The notes below the pieces were generated by a model. It ran no database searches, had not been told where the DNA came from, and saw nothing but the letters and a program-made list of their open reading frames with translations. A program made the translations under genes and the position numbers. Of a stretch of DNA of 10,953 bases, positions 1-6,881 are shown in pieces. Positions within the stretch are counted from its first letter, which is position 1, and the number at the start of each line of letters is the position of its first letter. The stretch comes from CANLBN01 sp047638515 (GTDB lineage: Bacteria; Pseudomonadota; Gammaproteobacteria; Pseudomonadales; Cellvibrionaceae), in contig JBLIME010000078.1 in the NCBI GenBank assembly GCA_047638515.1, positions 1 through 10,953 of the forward strand. The letters run 5' to 3'.

Positions 1-353
1 ATCCGTCACAACTATATCAAGCCTTTTTAGAGGGGGTAGTGCTCTTTGTTATTCTTTATTGGTTTTCTCAAAAGCCGCGCCCACGTCTTGCCGTCAGTGC
101 GCTGTTTTTGATCTGTTATGGTATTTTCCGCTTTGCAGTAGAGTTTGTGCGTGCCCCCGATGCACATATACCAGAATTACTTTTTGGTTGGATGACACGT
201 GGACAACTGCTCACAATACCGCTAATTATTGGAGGCTTTGGTATTTTTATCTGGGCATATACCAAAGGTTTCGCTGTGGCAGCCTCGCCTCAGGAAAGCT
301 CCGATAAGATAGAAAAAACACCCAAGACACATAAAAAAGCTAACGCTAAATAA
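1..353 (+). CDS. lgt: Prolipoprotein diacylglyceryl transferase Lgt, C-terminal part (5' end outside window)
   Basis: Lgt is an inner-membrane enzyme that moves diacylglycerol from phosphatidylglycerol to the lipobox cysteine of prolipoproteins, the first step of lipoprotein maturation. The open frame runs in from the left edge and begins HPSQLYQAFLEG, the conserved Lgt segment before the last helices. It continues through a hydrophobic stretch, the GIFRFAVEFVRAPD motif (arginine-rich, typical of Lgt) and the closing WMTRGQLLTIPLIIGG segment. After the last membrane helix there is a lysine-rich hydrophilic tail of about 25 residues, which varies between Lgt proteins. The stop codon is at 351-353. 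Only about 117 codons are visible. A GTG at 39 is internal, not a start. thyA begins 18 bp downstream, so the two are probably co-transcribed, as in many gammaproteobacteria. Confidence 0.92.
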   Translation, partial: PSQLYQAFLEGVVLFVILYWFSQKPRPRLAVSALFLICYGIFRFAVEFVRAPDAHIPELLFGWMTRGQLLTIPLIIGGFGIFIWAYTKGFAVAASPQESSDKIEKTPKTHKKANAK

Positions 354-371
354 AAAATAACAGGCAAAATA

Positions 372-1205
372 ATGAAGCAGTATTTAGAGTTACTCGATAA
401 TATTTTAAGTGAAGGTGAACATAAAGGTGACCGCACAGGTACCGGTACTGTGTCAGTTTTTGCGCGTCAGTTTCGTCATAACCTAGCCGCTGGCTTTCCG
501 CTACTCACCACGAAAAAGTTACATTTTAAAAGTATCGCCAATGAACTTATTTGGTTTTTAAATGGCGATACTAATACAACTTGGCTTAAAGAAAATGGTG
601 TCAGTATCTGGAATGAATGGGCGGACGACAACGGCGATCTGGGGCCTCTCTACGGTAAGCAGTGGACTGCGTGGCCAACCAAAGCGGGAGACACGATTAA
701 CCAAATCGATTATGTTATTAAGTGTCTGAAAGAAAATCCTAACAGTCGGCGTATTTTGTTTCACGGCTGGAACGTCGAATACTTACCCGATGAGAGCTTG
801 TCACCCCAAGAAAATGTAAAGCAAGGACGCATGGCGTTGCCGCCTTGTCATTTGTTGTACCAATTTTATGTTGCCAATAATAAATTATCAGCGCAGCTAT
901 ATATTCGGAGTTCAGATTCATTCTTAGGTCTGCCCTACAATACGGCAAGTCTTGCCTTATTGGTGCATATGCTAGCTCAGCAATGCGATTTAGACCTTGG
1001 TGAGATTGTTATCAGCACCGGTGATTCACATATCTATTCAAATCATGTTGATCAGGTTAAAGAGCAGTTGTTGCGAACGCCTAAAAAGCTTCCAGAGCTA
1101 GTCATTAAGCGTAAACCCGCATCGATTTATGATTATAACTTTGCAGATTTTGAAATTATTAATTACGATGCGTATCCGACCATAAAAGCACCTATTGCGA
1201 TATAA
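372..1205 (+). CDS. thyA: Thymidylate synthase ThyA
   Basis: This cytosolic enzyme methylates dUMP to dTMP with 5,10-methylene-tetrahydrofolate, releasing dihydrofolate. The protein has 277 residues against 264 in E. coli. The catalytic cysteine is C159 in ALPPCHLLYQFYV. The other dUMP and folate contacts also line up: R21 in DRTGTGT, R126-R127 in NSRR, R179 and D182 in RSSDSFLGLPYN, N190, and H220/Y222 in GDSHIYSNH. The C-terminus IKAPIAI is the conserved folate-closing tail. The extra 13 residues sit between NVEYL and MALPPC, just before the active cysteine, a common length variant. The ATG at 372 gives the standard N-terminus MKQYLELL. It follows lgt by 18 bp and precedes folA, whose enzyme recycles the dihydrofolate made here. 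Confidence 0.98.
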   Translation: MKQYLELLDNILSEGEHKGDRTGTGTVSVFARQFRHNLAAGFPLLTTKKLHFKSIANELIWFLNGDTNTTWLKENGVSIWNEWADDNGDLGPLYGKQWTAWPTKAGDTINQIDYVIKCLKENPNSRRILFHGWNVEYLPDESLSPQENVKQGRMALPPCHLLYQFYVANNKLSAQLYIRSSDSFLGLPYNTASLALLVHMLAQQCDLDLGEIVISTGDSHIYSNHVDQVKEQLLRTPKKLPELVIKRKPASIYDYNFADFEIINYDAYPTIKAPIAI

Positions 1206-1248
1206 CGTTTTATTCGCACAGTTGTACCGACATTTAAATAATTAACGC

Positions 1249-1273
1249 AATGATTGCCTTTGTGACAATCATT
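1249..1273 (+). other. Inverted repeat between thyA and folA
   Basis: AATGATTG (1249-1256) and CAATCATT (1266-1273) form a perfect 8-bp stem with a 9-nt loop, ending about 22 bp before the folA start. It has no U-tract, so it is not a convincing intrinsic terminator. It could be an RNA stem affecting folA translation or mRNA stability, or an operator. It is followed at once by the near-palindrome TAAGAGGCTCTTA. Confidence 0.4.
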
Positions 1274-1295
1274 AAGAGGCTCTTAGAGAATAAAT

Positions 1296-1817
1296 ATGGC
1301 ACTACTTTCTATTATTGTGGCAATGGCGAATAATCGCGCCATCGGTAAAGATAATCAACTCTTATGGCACCTACCGGAAGATCTAAAATACTTTAAACGC
1401 ATGACTATGGGCAAGCCAATGATAATGGGCCGAAAAACATTCGAATCTATTGGCCGACCACTGCCCGGACGTTTAAATATTGTGGTGACTCGTCAATCAA
1501 ATTGGCAGTTTGAGGGTGTGAAGGTTGTGCACTCAATCGATGCGGCAAAAAAGCTAGCCCAAGCGCAAGCCTTCATTGATGGTGTTGACGAAGTTATGCT
1601 CATTGGTGGCGCCGAGCTTTATAAAACATCTATAGATCACGCCGACAAACTCTACGTAACACGAGTTGATACCGATATAGATGGCGATGCTTTTTTCCCC
1701 GAGATCGACGCTAACCAATGGCAAGAAATTAACCGTGAATCATTTCAAGCCTCAGATTCTGCCCTAAAAACAAATCCTTACGCATACGCTTTCACGGTAC
1801 TTACCAAGCGTTCTTAA
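1296..1817 (+). CDS. folA: Dihydrofolate reductase FolA
   Basis: This enzyme reduces dihydrofolate to tetrahydrofolate with NADPH, closing the cycle opened by ThyA; it is the target of trimethoprim. The protein has 173 residues, slightly longer than the 159 of E. coli. Visible signatures are the Met20-loop region with W24 and the catalytic acid D29 in WHLPEDLKYFKR, the NADPH-binding MGRKTFESIGRPLPGR (44-59, with R59 matching the folate-tail-binding arginine), IGGAELY (103-109), and T122 in KLYVTRVD, which supports the catalytic acid. The ATG at 1296 is preceded by a weak AGAG Shine-Dalgarno. It lies 90 bp after thyA with a small hairpin between them. A GC-rich terminator is not obvious after the stop. 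Confidence 0.97.
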   Translation: MALLSIIVAMANNRAIGKDNQLLWHLPEDLKYFKRMTMGKPMIMGRKTFESIGRPLPGRLNIVVTRQSNWQFEGVKVVHSIDAAKKLAQAQAFIDGVDEVMLIGGAELYKTSIDHADKLYVTRVDTDIDGDAFFPEIDANQWQEINRESFQASDSALKTNPYAYAFTVLTKRS

Positions 1818-2116
1818 AAAATATTTGGCACCTTTACTAGTGTCGAATGCCGAGGACCTAGTTGGGTCAAGGTTACGACGAGAATGTATTTAAATTTGCA
1901 CCGATAGTGGATAAAAGCTCGCAGCTTTGTAGGGGTGGTTATTCAAGCAGTTACCGCAACATAGGTGCTGTTGTTGCGACTTAAACGAACTCAAGGCTTA
2001 CTTCCATATTGCTGTTATCGGAGTTGAAGCGCTGGGTACCCAAGCTCGAGCAGTTCTACTTATGAAAGACATCATGGGGGTGGACATAATGAGTGCGTTG
2101 ACTATTATTAATAACA
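1818..2116. other. Gap between folA and azlC (299 bp), possible remnant frame
   Basis: No full gene is supported. A + strand frame is open from after a stop at 1930-1932 to 2124 and contains the protein-like stretch ELKAYFHIAVIGVEALGTQ, but it has no ATG, GTG or TTG start before an ATG at 2062, and I do not recognise it. It may be a decayed 3' end or chance. The palindrome TGGGTACCCA lies at 2033-2042. No clear terminator follows folA and I cannot name a sigma70 promoter for azlC. The 3' end of the gap holds the possible leader ORF described separately. Confidence 0.4.
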
Positions 2117-2124
2117 ATGAATAA
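2089..2124 (+). CDS. Possible 11-codon leader ORF overlapping the azlC start
   Basis: ATG at 2089 opens MSALTIINNNE and stops at 2122-2124, so its last codons overlap the azlC ATG (2117) in another frame. A purine-rich GGGGGTGGA (2076-2084) lies just before it and is the best Shine-Dalgarno in the area, whereas azlC has none of its own. Translation of azlC could therefore depend on ribosomes finishing this short frame. The peptide carries Leu, Thr and two Ile codons in a row, as might be expected upstream of a branched-chain amino acid exporter, but no attenuator hairpin is evident. An in-frame ATG at 2062 would give a 20-residue version. The evidence is weak: it is a very short ORF. Confidence 0.3.
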   Translation: MSALTIINNNE

Positions 2125-2863
2125 AGAGCCTGCCGAGGATACGGTTAGGTCATCGACCGCCGGACTCTTTGCGAGAGGGGCGTTAGATACCTTCCCATTA
2201 ATTGTGGCTGCGACGCCCTTTGCTATTATCTATGGCGCGCTTGCACTTAAGAATGGGCTATCATTTGTTGCAGCGTTAAGTATGTCAACTTTTGTGTTTG
2301 CAGGCGCATCGCAGTTTGTGGCGGTAACCTTAGTAGGTGCAAGTGCGCCGTTGCTCATTATTATCGCAACGGTGTTGGTGGTCAATCTCCGACACATACT
2401 CTATTCAATTCGCTTTATGCCTAACATAAAACAACTACCTAAATGGCAGCGTGTACCGATGGCATTTTGGATGACCGATGAGAGCTTTTCCGTGACGAGT
2501 CGTTTTATCGATCAGAAAAATCCTAGCGATCGACAATGGCAGCGTTATTATTGGGGATCGGCAGTTGCCATGTATCTTACTTGGATATTTTTTTCCTGCA
2601 TTGGGATGCTGCTGGGGCAACACATCCCAGGTGTAACTGGCTGGGGTCTAGAAATCGCTATGATATTAGCATTCATTGCGATTGTAGTACCGTTGTTAAA
2701 AACTAATAGCCACATTTGTTGTGCGCTGGTGGCGATGGCCAGTAGTGTTGTTACCTTCCACTGGCCTTATCAGATTGGTTTGCTATTTTCCTCGTTGTTA
2801 GCGATCGGTGTTGGTGTACTTATTGACCACTACTACGGCAAAAAATTTGAGCCTATCGAGTAG
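2117..2863 (+). CDS. azlC: AzlC family protein, large subunit of branched-chain amino acid exporter
   Basis: AzlC (YgaZ in E. coli) works with small AzlD (YgaH) in the inner membrane to export branched-chain amino acids or related compounds. The protein has 248 residues, the normal family length, and is mostly hydrophobic. Family signatures are clear: the first helix region with FPLIVAATPFAIIYGALA (26-43), MSTFVFAGASQF (56-67), NLRHILYSIRFMP (90-102), WMTDESFSV (118-126), and a C-terminal hydrophobic half from about 145 to 236. ATG 2117 has no Shine-Dalgarno of its own and overlaps the stop of a possible leader ORF. The usual next gene, azlD, is absent here; the only azlD in the window starts at 9496 on the same strand. 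The exported substrate cannot be read from the sequence. Confidence 0.92.
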   Translation: MNKEPAEDTVRSSTAGLFARGALDTFPLIVAATPFAIIYGALALKNGLSFVAALSMSTFVFAGASQFVAVTLVGASAPLLIIIATVLVVNLRHILYSIRFMPNIKQLPKWQRVPMAFWMTDESFSVTSRFIDQKNPSDRQWQRYYWGSAVAMYLTWIFFSCIGMLLGQHIPGVTGWGLEIAMILAFIAIVVPLLKTNSHICCALVAMASSVVTFHWPYQIGLLFSSLLAIGVGVLIDHYYGKKFEPIE

Positions 2864-3201
2864 GCTAGCGCTCAACAACACGTTTGCAAAAGGAAAGCAT
2901 CAATAGCGGCAGCATCAAACACAAACCGAGCTACTAATAAATAGTAACTTGTCGTGTGGATGCTCGGAGTTGTTCCTGTTTATTATGCCGCATTTTTTTT
3001 CGACTTCTACATCGTAACTTTCATCTCGAAAATTTATACTGTAGCTGTACAATGGGGTTATCGCTTCTGGCCATTTTTCTTGGTCACCATCTTCATGATG
3101 GACGTGTCTTGTGGTGATGATGTTTTGTCGCTGTTTTTACTGATCGAGTCGGCATGCCTCGGTGAAAAATGCCCTTACAGAGACTCCTCAGCGAGATCAG
3201 G
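2864..3201. other. Gap between azlC and the convergent ABC operon (338 bp)
   Basis: This is the place where azlD would normally start, but neither strand encodes an AzlD-like N-terminus. It contains one doubtful hydrophobic ORF (listed separately) and a short inverted repeat, CCATC-TTCAT-GATGG, at 3087-3101. azlC and the ABC operon converge here, yet I see no strong GC hairpin with a T-run for either. Confidence 0.5.
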
Positions 3202-3205
3202 TTAA
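2954..3205 (+). CDS. Doubtful 83-codon hydrophobic ORF
   Basis: From GTG 2954 the frame reads a protein of 83 residues whose first 55 are strongly hydrophobic and aromatic (for example AAFFFDFYIVTF and RFWPFFLVTIFMM), suggesting two membrane spans. It then turns polar and cysteine-containing. There is no Shine-Dalgarno, the start is GTG, and its end overlaps the stop of the convergent ATPase gene by 3 bp. I do not recognise the family and it is not AzlD-like. It is either a chance frame in T-rich DNA or a remnant of a lost membrane protein. Confidence 0.15.
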   Translation: MWMLGVVPVYYAAFFFDFYIVTFISKIYTVAVQWGYRFWPFFLVTIFMMDVSCGDDVLSLFLLIESACLGEKCPYRDSSARSG

Positions 3206-3987
3206 TGCTCAAATATCTGTTTTAGGAACTTTTGCGTGCGAGCGTTTTGTGGCTTATCGAAAAAACTGATAGGGTCGTTTTCTTCGACAATCTGTCCTGC
3301 ATCCATAAAAATTACCCTATCGGCCACCTTGCGAGCAAAACCCATTTCATGGGTAACACAAATCATTGTCATACCTTCGGTGGCCAATTCTTCCATGGTG
3401 TCAAGAACTTCAGCGATCATCTCGGGGTCAAGTGCCGATGTGGGCTCGTCAAAAAGCATCACTCGCGGTTGCATACACAGGGCTCGTGCGATGGCGACTC
3501 GTTGCTGCTGACCCCCTGAGAGCTGACTAGGATACTTGCCAGCTTGATCCTGAATTTTCACTTTTTCAAGATAATGTAAGCCTAACCCTTCGGCTTCGGT
3601 ACGAGATAGGTTGCGCACTGACATGGGCGCTAAAATTAAATTTTCTAGCACGCTTAAGTGCGGGAATAAATTAAACTGTTGAAAGCACATGCCGATTTCT
3701 GAGCGAATTTTATCAATACTTTTTAGTTCATCTGTCAGGGTAATGCCATCAAATACAATGTCGCCCTGCTGATGTACTTCGAGACGATTAATACAGCGAA
3801 TTAAGGTAGACTTTCCGGATCCCGAAGGACCACATATCACTACTCGCTCACCGGTATAAACAGAAAAATCGATGTCTTTTAATACCTGAAACTGACCGTA
3901 CCACTTATTCATCTTGCGAATCTCAATTAATACTTCTTGTTTGAGATCAGGGCTAGCTATTATCGATGCTGGGGTTTTCTGTGTCAT
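3202..3987 (-). CDS. Polar amino acid-type ABC transporter ATP-binding protein (GlnQ/HisP family)
   Basis: This is the ATPase that powers the importer encoded by the three upstream genes; it docks on the cytoplasmic side of the two permeases. Taking ATG 3987 as the start gives 261 residues. Walker A GPSGSGKST is at 53-61, the Q-loop CFQQFNLFPH at 101-110, the signature LSGGQQQR at 156-163, Walker B VMLFDEP at 176-182, the D-loop SALD next, and the switch histidine H213 in CVTHEMGFA. All catalytic motifs are intact. An upstream in-frame start at 4056 would overlap the preceding permease gene by 41 bp and add non-family sequence, so I prefer 3987, 28 bp after the permease stop. About 20 residues precede the usual N-terminus of the family. 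It is the last gene of the four-gene operon. Confidence 0.94.
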   Translation of the reverse strand: MTQKTPASIIASPDLKQEVLIEIRKMNKWYGQFQVLKDIDFSVYTGERVVICGPSGSGKSTLIRCINRLEVHQQGDIVFDGITLTDELKSIDKIRSEIGMCFQQFNLFPHLSVLENLILAPMSVRNLSRTEAEGLGLHYLEKVKIQDQAGKYPSQLSGGQQQRVAIARALCMQPRVMLFDEPTSALDPEMIAEVLDTMEELATEGMTMICVTHEMGFARKVADRVIFMDAGQIVEENDPISFFDKPQNARTQKFLKQIFEH

Positions 3988-4015
3988 GGTTGAGTCTCTA
4001 TTGTTTACGTGGTGA

Positions 4016-4696
4016 TTAACGTATAGCGAGCGCGTTTTGAGCATCTTCAATACCAAACTTGACCTGCAATATGTGTGTCAGTTTTAAAAATAACGTCGAT
4101 ATTAGCCAGTAGAGTAAGGCGATGGTGGTGAAGGTTTCTATTGGTGTGAAAGTACGTCCATTGACGTCGTGGGCCGCGTAAGTCAGTTCTGCTACGGTGA
4201 TCATCGACAACAGTGACGACTCTTTGATCATAGTGAGAGCGATGTTAGTTCCAGGTGGAATGATGTACTGGTAAAGCTGCGGAAATATAACGCGGCGCAT
4301 GTAAAAGCTATACTTTAAGCCTAATGCTTTACTGGCGTCGAACTGTCCCGTCGCCACGGATTGAATGCCGCCACGAAATATCTCTGCAAAGTAGGCGCTG
4401 CCATAAATTGATAGGCAAATGAACCCAGTGGCGAGGCCAGATATGCGGAGACCGTAAAAAGGCAGTGCATAAAATACTAAAAAAATTAAAATTAAAAACG
4501 GAATATTACGAATCACTTCGATATATCCAATGGCGGACCAACGCAATAATCGATTTTCAGATATTCGCATCATACATATTGCTATCCCTATACAAATGCC
4601 AACGGGAATAGCAATGGTAGAAACTAGCAATGTTGTTAGCACACCGTCGATAAGGATATCGCGGTTGTTCCAGATTGCCATATAGTCAAAGGTCAT
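4016..4696 (-). CDS. Polar amino acid-type ABC transporter permease (second subunit)
   Basis: This inner-membrane permease of the HisM/GlnP type has 226 residues and about five membrane helices. The N-terminal helix is around 17-42, IEVIRNIPFLILIFLVFY (59-76) is the typical second segment, and the cytoplasmic EAA loop, which contacts the ATPase, is GQFDASKALGLKYSFYMRRVIFPQ-like at 117-140 with the conserved glycine at G126. The ATG at 4696 lies 10 bp after the stop of the first permease gene, and that stop overlaps its Shine-Dalgarno (TAGGA, 8 nt before the ATG), indicating translational coupling. It differs well enough from the partner permease to form a heterodimer. The ATPase gene follows 28 bp later. 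Confidence 0.93.
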   Translation of the reverse strand: MTFDYMAIWNNRDILIDGVLTTLLVSTIAIPVGICIGIAICMMRISENRLLRWSAIGYIEVIRNIPFLILIFLVFYALPFYGLRISGLATGFICLSIYGSAYFAEIFRGGIQSVATGQFDASKALGLKYSFYMRRVIFPQLYQYIIPPGTNIALTMIKESSLLSMITVAELTYAAHDVNGRTFTPIETFTTIALLYWLISTLFLKLTHILQVKFGIEDAQNALAIR

Positions 4697-4706
4697 GATC
4701 TATGTC

Positions 4707-5381
4707 CTATAGTCTGTATTTAACAGAGCGACGCTGAAGGTGTTCGCCATATTGGCTAATCGAAAAGCAAATAATGAAATAAATCACTGCGGCAAGTATT
4801 AACACTTCGACAGGGCGAAAGGTTTCGTTGTAGAGCATTTGAGAACTTCGTGTTAGCTCGACAAGAGTAATTGTCGATAACAACGGTGTTAACTTGATGA
4901 CCATAGTGAATTCGCCCACCAAAATCGGAATGACCGAGTAGAAGACTTGGGGCAAAATTATTTTAAACCAAATTTTATAATCCGGCAGTCCCAAGGCGCG
5001 TGCAGCCTCCCATTGTCCCGCTGGTATTCGACTGAGGCCACCGCGAAGGATTTCGGCGACGTAGGCGCCACTGTTGAAGCCAATAGCTAAAATGCCAGCG
5101 GTAAAGGGTCCAATATTGAGTCCCGTTAACGGTGCTAATACGAAATAGAGCACAAGAATTTGGACTAGAGCTGGAGTGCCGCGAATGAAGCTGCCATAAA
5201 TACCGACAAGTATGCGCAACAGTCGAAAGCGACTGTTGCGCAAAAATAGAAGACCAGTGCCGACCATGAGACCGACTCCACATGCGAGTAGTCCAACATA
5301 AATAGTATTAAGAGCGCCCCATAACATGGGCCCCATTTGAGGGATGATTTCAGCAAATTGAAGATCCATGGAGACGTCCAT
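4707..5381 (-). CDS. Polar amino acid-type ABC transporter permease (first subunit)
   Basis: This is the other membrane subunit of the importer, with 224 residues. After a short N-terminal tail, helix 1 runs about 21-47. FIRGTPALVQILVLYF (65-80) is the conserved HisM/GlnP family segment, NSGAYVAEILRGG (103-115) leads into the EAA loop GQWEAARALGLPDYKIWF (122-139), and two further helices follow near 150-172 and 192-209. Neither ATG 5381 nor the in-frame ATG at 5369 has a convincing Shine-Dalgarno; 5381 is used because it gives the longer family-like N-terminus. It is separated from the binding-protein gene by 72 bp containing a strong hairpin, which probably lowers its expression relative to the binding protein. 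Confidence 0.93.
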   Translation of the reverse strand: MDVSMDLQFAEIIPQMGPMLWGALNTIYVGLLACGVGLMVGTGLLFLRNSRFRLLRILVGIYGSFIRGTPALVQILVLYFVLAPLTGLNIGPFTAGILAIGFNSGAYVAEILRGGLSRIPAGQWEAARALGLPDYKIWFKIILPQVFYSVIPILVGEFTMVIKLTPLLSTITLVELTRSSQMLYNETFRPVEVLILAAVIYFIICFSISQYGEHLQRRSVKYRL

Positions 5382-5407
5382 AAACTTAAATAAATGAGTA
5401 ACGATGG

Positions 5408-5430
5408 GGCGGAACCATTGCGGTTCCGCC
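5408..5430 (-). other. Intercistronic hairpin between binding-protein and permease genes
   Basis: GGCGGAACC (5408-5416) and GGTTCCGCC (5422-5430) form a perfect GC-rich 9-bp stem with a 5-nt loop, directly after the binding-protein gene in the transcript. No U-tract follows on the - strand (it reads CCATCG), so it is unlikely to stop all transcription. Such stems after binding-protein genes commonly protect the upstream mRNA from 3' decay or give partial termination, allowing excess binding protein over membrane subunits. Confidence 0.65.
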
Positions 5431-5453
5431 GCGACTAATTAGCTAGTCAGGGC

Positions 5454-6302
5454 TTAAAGAGCGCCTGCTGGCAAGTAATCTTCTGGAAGCTGCATCTCGA
5501 AACCAAACCACTTCATCTGCAGCTTGGCTAAGGTACCGTCATCATTTAAGCCGTCCAAAATCTCATTAACGCGATCGCGAAGTTCGATGCCGTCTGGGTG
5601 TACGACCCAAGAAAATAGCGTGCCGCTACCAATAGAAGTGAGTTTTGCAAAGGTATCTGGACGTTGCTTTTGTATAGGTGCAAGAGAAAACGAAGGGATG
5701 GTGCCGATATCAATTTGACCATTGGCTAATGCTAGACGCATGTCGTTGGTTGACTTAAAGCCACTGATCTTATCAAAACCTTCTTTACCCGCTGCTTTTA
5801 GTTTGGCATCTGTGGCTTCAACTTCTTGAGCTTGTCCCGAGCCTAGTTCTACGCCAATAATTTTGCCGTTAACATCATCAAGACTGCTCATGCTGTCGCC
5901 GTGACGTTTTATTAGCATAGTTTCTGCGATGGCCAGCGGCCGCGTGAAGGCATATTTGCCGACGCGGTCGGGTTTAATAGCCACTGAGGTTGCGACCATG
6001 TCGTACTTCTTGGCTAGAACACCCGCAAGGATGCCGTCCCATGGTAGTTGTAGTTGATTTAATTCAACATCTAGTTCGGTGACGATTAAGTCGAGCACGT
6101 CCTTACCGTATCCAACGACTTTGCCGCCCTTAATAAATTCCATCGGAGGGTAGGCAACTTCAGTAGCGACGGTGATTTTGCCTTTGGCGGTAACCGCTGC
6201 TAACACAGACTCGGCGCTTACCGAATTCACTAGGCCAAGTGCGGTAGCACATAAAAAAATGCTGCTGGCAAAGACAGTGAGGCTCTTTTGCTTTAGTTTC
6301 AT
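5454..6302 (-). CDS. Periplasmic substrate-binding protein, SBP_bac_3 family
   Basis: This is the receptor that captures the substrate in the periplasm and hands it to the ABC permeases. ATG 6302 is chosen because AAAGGAAA lies just upstream and the product then starts MKLKQKSLTVFASS, a normal Sec signal peptide with cleavage expected after VNSVSA (about residue 30); a longer frame to 6374 would bury this signal. There is no lipobox. The 282-residue precursor shows the family core: ITVATEVAYPPMEF (43-56), VGYGKDVLDLI (63-73), DMVATSVAIKPDRV (101-114, R113 matching the carboxylate-binding arginine of HisJ/GlnH), and WFGFE near the end. The position that usually holds the alpha-ammonium-binding aspartate reads proline (P203 in GQIDIGTIPSF), hinting at a ligand without an alpha-amino group. 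It is the first gene of the operon. Confidence 0.94.
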   Translation of the reverse strand: MKLKQKSLTVFASSIFLCATALGLVNSVSAESVLAAVTAKGKITVATEVAYPPMEFIKGGKVVGYGKDVLDLIVTELDVELNQLQLPWDGILAGVLAKKYDMVATSVAIKPDRVGKYAFTRPLAIAETMLIKRHGDSMSSLDDVNGKIIGVELGSGQAQEVEATDAKLKAAGKEGFDKISGFKSTNDMRLALANGQIDIGTIPSFSLAPIQKQRPDTFAKLTSIGSGTLFSWVVHPDGIELRDRVNEILDGLNDDGTLAKLQMKWFGFEMQLPEDYLPAGAL

Positions 6303-6492
6303 ATGTTTTTTCCTTTCATTGTAAAGTTCAAATAGAGGTGACCAACTATTAGCTGTTTCCGACCAGTGGCTCAACTAGGCAGTGATCGATTACAGAGCCA
6401 TTCAATTAAATTGAGGCGCCCGCTAGCAATTAACCGAGTTATAAATAAATTAAAGGCTAACTAACTTAAGAATGCCCTAGAAAAATTAACCG

Positions 6493-6537
6493 GACAAACC
6501 GTGAATACTAATTCAATGCATTAGCATGGATAATGTA
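6493..6537 (-). promoter_or_regulatory. Shared 45-bp element, copy 1 (importer side), putative LysR-regulator site
   Basis: It matches 9195-9239 at 36 of 45 positions without gaps. Shared blocks on the + strand are GACAAACC, TACTAATTC, ATG, ATTA, ATGG and TAATGTA. It contains the inverted repeat TAAT-N7-ATTA (6509-6523), a 15-bp dyad of the form typical for LysR-type boxes, with the palindrome AATGCATT overlapping it. It lies 191 bp upstream of the binding-protein start. The function is inferred from the duplication upstream of both - strand units next to a lysR gene. Confidence 0.6.
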
Positions 6538-6702
6538 TTGCTTGTATATTATTATAGATTATCAACCCAACTATTTCGGAGTTCATTCCGCTGCGTGTAT
6601 GATCCATCTTAATTTTACGAGGTGTGACAACATTTTTTTCGTACCCCCAAGGTGACAGCAATATTTACGCCAGTTTTTAAAATGCTTACCGCATCAGGTT
6701 TA

Positions 6703-6731
6703 TTGTAAAATTTAATAGACTCTTTTATAAA
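6703..6731 (+). promoter_or_regulatory. Candidate sigma70-type promoter for lysR
   Basis: TTGTAA (6703-6708) and TATAAA (6726-6731) are separated by 17 bp, matching the consensus at 4 of 6 and 5 of 6 positions. Transcription would start near 6738 and give an untranslated leader of about 180 nt that includes both downstream inverted repeats. The region is AT-rich, so chance matches are possible. Confidence 0.35.
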
Positions 6732-6767
6732 TACAGATGACAGCGCACCTAGAATGAACGGTTATCT

Positions 6768-6796
6768 AATTTAAGCACCATAATGAGGCTTAAATT
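6768..6796 (+). repeat. Perfect 9-bp inverted repeat in the lysR leader
   Basis: AATTTAAGC (6768-6776) and GCTTAAATT (6788-6796) are exact reverse complements around an 11-nt spacer. It could be an operator or a leader hairpin. It has no U-tract and lies about 120 bp before lysR. Confidence 0.45.
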
Positions 6797-6863
6797 GACG
6801 GGCTCATAGAAGATGGTCATAACAGCCATTGCAAATTATTTATCGTATGTGTAGCCAGTAAAA

Positions 6864-6881
6864 TATCAGCGAACGTTGATA
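6864..6881 (+). promoter_or_regulatory. Inverted repeat TATCA-N8-TGATA just upstream of lysR, possible autoregulatory site
   Basis: TATCA (6864-6868) and TGATA (6877-6881) form a dyad whose core contains AACGTT. It sits 37 bp before the lysR start codon, where many LysR regulators bind to repress their own gene. It does not resemble the TAAT-N7-ATTA element closely. Confidence 0.3.

Noticed and set aside
3988..4056. 23-residue N-terminal extension of the ATPase
   Set aside because: It overlaps the upstream permease gene by 41 bp and adds sequence with no family counterpart.
4975..5356. Antisense-frame or same-strand overlapping ORFs inside the first permease gene
   Set aside because: Shadow frames of a clear permease gene, with no family features of their own.
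6303..6374. 24-residue N-terminal extension of the binding protein (start at 6374)
   Set aside because: It would place polar sequence before an otherwise normal signal peptide, and ATG 6302 has a good Shine-Dalgarno (AAAGGAAA).
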